Part shown: positions 61,892-64,000 of the stretch, one piece after another
Position numbering within the stretch: position 1 is the first letter of the stretch
Layout: each line of letters starts with the position of its first letter
Source: Viridibacillus sp050279675
GTDB taxonomy: Bacteria > Bacillota > Bacilli > Bacillales_A > Planococcaceae
Direction of reading: 5' to 3'
DNA length: 64,000 bases
NCBI RefSeq assembly: GCF_050279675.1
Contig: NZ_JBNNUK010000009.1
Coordinates: 62,001 to 126,000, forward strand
Translations under genes and position numbers: made by a program
The notes under the pieces: generated by a model
Told to the model about the DNA's origin: nothing
The model's database searches: none
What the model saw: the letters and a program-made list of their open reading frames with translations, nothing else

Positions 61892-62440
61892 TTACATCGC
61901 TTGTTCTTCTTCTTCTTTGTTCTGACTAGCTGTATATAAATAAAAGAAGTCTTTTTGGATTTTCATTAGTTCGAAGTGCTTGTCACCTTGGTTGATTTGC
62001 TCGTATAGGGATGGGTGGCTTTCTTTAGCGTCCATTATATAGCCAATTTTTTCGGCAGCACGAAGGGATTTAGTGTTTTCAGTGCGAATGCGCAAGAAAA
62101 CGGTATGGAACTCTAGTTCAAAGAACAGTTCGTGCAAGAAGAGTTCTTTTGCTTTCTGGTTGTATCCCTTGCCTTGGTGTGGGGTACCGATCCAAGTGCC
62201 TAAAAAGCCAGCGCCGTCTTGCACATCATAGACGGTAATTGTGCCGATGGGTTGTCCCCAGTCATCGGTTATCGTACGAGAAACGGCTTTACCGTTCTCC
62301 TCGTCTTCCATTAGTTGGTTAGTCAAAAACCAGTACTCATCGGCACTATTAGCTTTCTGACGCACAAAAGGGAAGACAGATGGGTGTTTTAGTAACTCAT
62401 AAAGATCGTTACATTCGTGTAATTCACGTCGCTTAATCAA
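61892..62440 (-). CDS. GNAT family N-acetyltransferase (RimL-like)
   Basis: The 182-residue product shows 'GTITVYDVQDGAGFLGTWIG' and the acetyl-CoA loop 'TPHQGKGYNQKAKELFLHEL', then 'VFLRIRTENTKSLRAAEKIG'. TTG is the start, about seven bases behind AAAGGAGGC on the minus strand. The tail is acidic ('NKEEEEQA'). The substrate is unknown. The gene runs toward the GC-rich repeats. Confidence 0.85.
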   Translation of the reverse strand: MIKRRELHECNDLYELLKHPSVFPFVRQKANSADEYWFLTNQLMEDEENGKAVSRTITDDWGQPIGTITVYDVQDGAGFLGTWIGTPHQGKGYNQKAKELFLHELFFELEFHTVFLRIRTENTKSLRAAEKIGYIMDAKESHPSLYEQINQGDKHFELMKIQKDFFYLYTASQNKEEEEQAM

Positions 62441-62530
62441 GCGAAACGCCTCCTTTACGGGGGTGAACTTCCAAATGAATGGCAGGTCCTAGCCCCCTCG
62501 AAATTTTTCATATAATGTTGCATAAAAAAT

Positions 62531-62597
62531 TTCGGGGTGGGAATCGAACCCACTAGAACCAGCATGACTACTGGTGGCGCACCATTTGCCTTCCCTA
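62531..62597 (-). pseudogene. tRNA-like relic
   Basis: On the minus strand a TpsiC-type arm (TGGGTTCGATTCCCA), a 5-bp anticodon-like stem (ACCAG / CTGGT) and a D-arm-like GGC...GCC follow in tRNA order and spacing. The anticodon loop has eight bases without the usual U33, and the 5' sequence does not pair with the acceptor end CCCCGAA. It looks like a decayed or partial tRNA rather than a working one. The CGAAATTTTT sequence by its 3' end is repeated inverted at 62498-62511. Confidence 0.4.
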
Positions 62598-62790
62598 TTG
62601 ACTCTATAAAAAATAGGAATCATTTTATGAAATTATTTTGCAATTTAACTATACTAAGTTTTACCTGATTTGCAAAGAAAAAAACATGGAAAAATAAATT
62701 TGTAATATTTACTAGCATTAAATGGAACATATACAGTTGTATGCTTGACAAAATAGAATTATGATATATAGAGGATACGGGGGGTTGTAT

Positions 62791-63759
62791 ATGTTAATGC
62801 AGTTACATAAAGTTCACGGTTCAGGCAATACATTTTACATATTTGAAACAAATGATGAAAAAAGTATGGATTGGACTAAACTTGGCATTTGGCTATGTCA
62901 AAAAGACAATCTTGGGGGAGCAGATGGCCTACTGCTTGTCGCTCCATCTAAAATAGGACTTGCTAAAATGCGTGTCATTAATGCAGACGGATCAGAGGCA
63001 TCTATGTGTGGCAATGGTTTACGTTGCGTCGCTCGTTATATTTGTGAAAAATATAACGTTTCAGAGGCGTTAATTGAAACAATGAAAGCTGTCTTAAAGG
63101 TACAAAAAGAAGCATCAATTTTCGGTGGCATTCCAACATATTCTGTTGAAATTGCACCAGTATCTTTTGACCTAGATTCTTTACCAATGCTTTACAAAAA
63201 CAAACAACAAATTCGCAATGATATAATTGAGGAATTTGCTGATGATATTCCATTTACAGCTGTTTCAGTTCCAAACCCACATTTAATTGGTATTGTACAG
63301 TCAGATAAAATATCCAATACACATCATCAAGAAAGATTATCTAGTAAATTAAATGGAGATAATGAATATTGTCCAGACGGCGTAAATGTGAGCTATGTGT
63401 ATCCGATGGATGAGGACTCAATTTACGTCCGTACATATGAGCGTGGAGTAGGCTTTACTAACGCATGCGGCACGGCGATGACAGCATCTGCATTAGTTTC
63501 TTCAATAGAGAGAGTAGTTTCAGCTAGTAAAGTAACAGTATATAACCCTGGTGGCTTTGTTCAATGTCATGTGTTACATAATGAAGGGGATTACGTTTTA
63601 AAACTGATTGGTAATGCAACATTTGTAGCTGAATTAGAGTTGAACACCGAAAACGAATGGTTGTGGCAATCTGTTAAGGAAACAGATGAACAAAAAGCTT
63701 ATGAATCTCTAATTAATTATGCAGAGACTAAAACAGCATCTATTTATTTAACTCCTTGA
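62791..63759 (+). CDS. dapF: diaminopimelate epimerase
   Basis: This 322-residue cofactor-free epimerase converts LL- to meso-diaminopimelate for lysine and peptidoglycan. Both catalytic cysteines are in place: 'NADGSEASMCGNGLRC' and 'FTNACGTAMTASAL'; 'HGSGNTFYIFET' is the N-terminal signature. It is longer than the E. coli enzyme (about 274), with an extra C-terminal tail. The ATG at 62791 has GGGGGG six bases upstream; 62761 and 62797 are less well spaced. Confidence 0.92.
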   Translation: MLMQLHKVHGSGNTFYIFETNDEKSMDWTKLGIWLCQKDNLGGADGLLLVAPSKIGLAKMRVINADGSEASMCGNGLRCVARYICEKYNVSEALIETMKAVLKVQKEASIFGGIPTYSVEIAPVSFDLDSLPMLYKNKQQIRNDIIEEFADDIPFTAVSVPNPHLIGIVQSDKISNTHHQERLSSKLNGDNEYCPDGVNVSYVYPMDEDSIYVRTYERGVGFTNACGTAMTASALVSSIERVVSASKVTVYNPGGFVQCHVLHNEGDYVLKLIGNATFVAELELNTENEWLWQSVKETDEQKAYESLINYAETKTASIYLTP

Positions 63760-63772
63760 AGAGGTGGCAATA

Positions 63773-64000
63773 TTGAATGGCAATCTGATTACTAAAGAGC
63801 AGTTTGATGCGTTTTATCAAAATTGTTTAGATTTTGTTTTTTTAATGGAAAAAGTCAGTGATGAATATCAATACGTATACATAAATCGTGCAGCTGAAGA
63901 TGTTTTTGATGAGTCGCCAATAGACAAAAGTTTATCTGCTTGTTTAGAAACAGAAGTCGTTGAGATGATTGTTAAAATTTACAATGAATCCATCGAGAAA
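63773..64000 (+). CDS. PAS-like sensor protein, N-terminal end (cut by window end)
   Basis: From a TTG with GAGGTGG upstream, 76 codons run to the window edge: 'KEQFDAFYQNCLDFVFLMEK', 'YQYVYINRAAEDVFDESPID'. The pattern (F-V-F-L-M-E-K, Y-V-Y-I-N-R-A-A-E) is a PAS domain start, common at the front of GGDEF/EAL or histidine kinase proteins. The output domain lies outside the window. It starts 14 bases after the dapF stop and may be co-transcribed. Confidence 0.65.
   Translation, partial: MNGNLITKEQFDAFYQNCLDFVFLMEKVSDEYQYVYINRAAEDVFDESPIDKSLSACLETEVVEMIVKIYNESIEK

Noticed and set aside
62531..62600. T-box or functional tRNA
   Set aside because: The T-box consensus GGTGG-ACCGCG is not present, and the tRNA-like fold lacks a paired acceptor stem and a normal anticodon loop.

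Overview
The window is low-GC Gram-positive DNA. It has strong GGAGG-type ribosome binding sites, frequent TTG and GTG starts, and many hairpin-plus-T-run terminators. It carries a cobalamin and a SAM riboswitch and Bacillus-type neighbourhoods (thyA-dfrA, ypmR-ypmS-msrA-msrB, an S-box metI-metC operon). A cholesterol-dependent cytolysin with the sphaericolysin/alveolysin-type undecapeptide points to Lysinibacillus or a close relative in the Planococcaceae. This assignment rests on gene content alone.

Layout. 1-3387: a four-gene cluster (divergent ketoacyl synthase III, alpha/beta hydrolase, FabG-type reductase, AMP-dependent ligase) that looks like a small lipid or secondary-metabolite pathway. 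3388-4660: gene relics. 4668-10222: a cobalamin riboswitch heading a complete NikABCDE-type ABC importer, most simply read as cobalt (or nickel) uptake feeding B12 synthesis. 10493-19268: single-gene accessory functions (AbrB-like protein, DUF6886, peptidase E, two Nudix hydrolases, DinB-like, several GNATs, DUF1697, racemase) and the secreted cytolysin. 19451-28297: two MFS transporters, a dead dehydrogenase, a DUF3100 membrane pair, a CoA transferase and a TetR-controlled efflux gene.

28298-33760 is a decayed accessory island. It holds a prophage lysis relic, a dead XRE regulator, a dead WYL gene, and two related copies of a probable toxin C-terminus plus intact partner (immunity-like) gene, with a repeated leader of about 200 bp. 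33796-44849 returns to core-like genes (bacilliredoxin, methyltransferase, ypjP, thyA, dfrA, hemolysin III, degV, ypmR, ypmS, msrA, msrB). Inserted in this stretch is a probable peptide quorum-sensing module: an XRE/TPR (RRNPP-type) regulator, a 44-residue exported pro-peptide one base behind it, and a PhzF-family gene. A 24-residue membrane peptide gene with its own ribosome binding site and terminator lies just after.

45501-64000: SAM-riboswitch-controlled metI-metC, a TPR protein, a chemoreceptor, YozE, DeoD, an AraC/EamA pair, a CtpA/B-type protease, a CobW GTPase, a CAP-domain exoprotein, a MATE exporter divergent from murG, GC-rich structured intergenic repeats, a GNAT, a tRNA-like relic, dapF, and the start of a probable PAS-domain gene cut by the window end.
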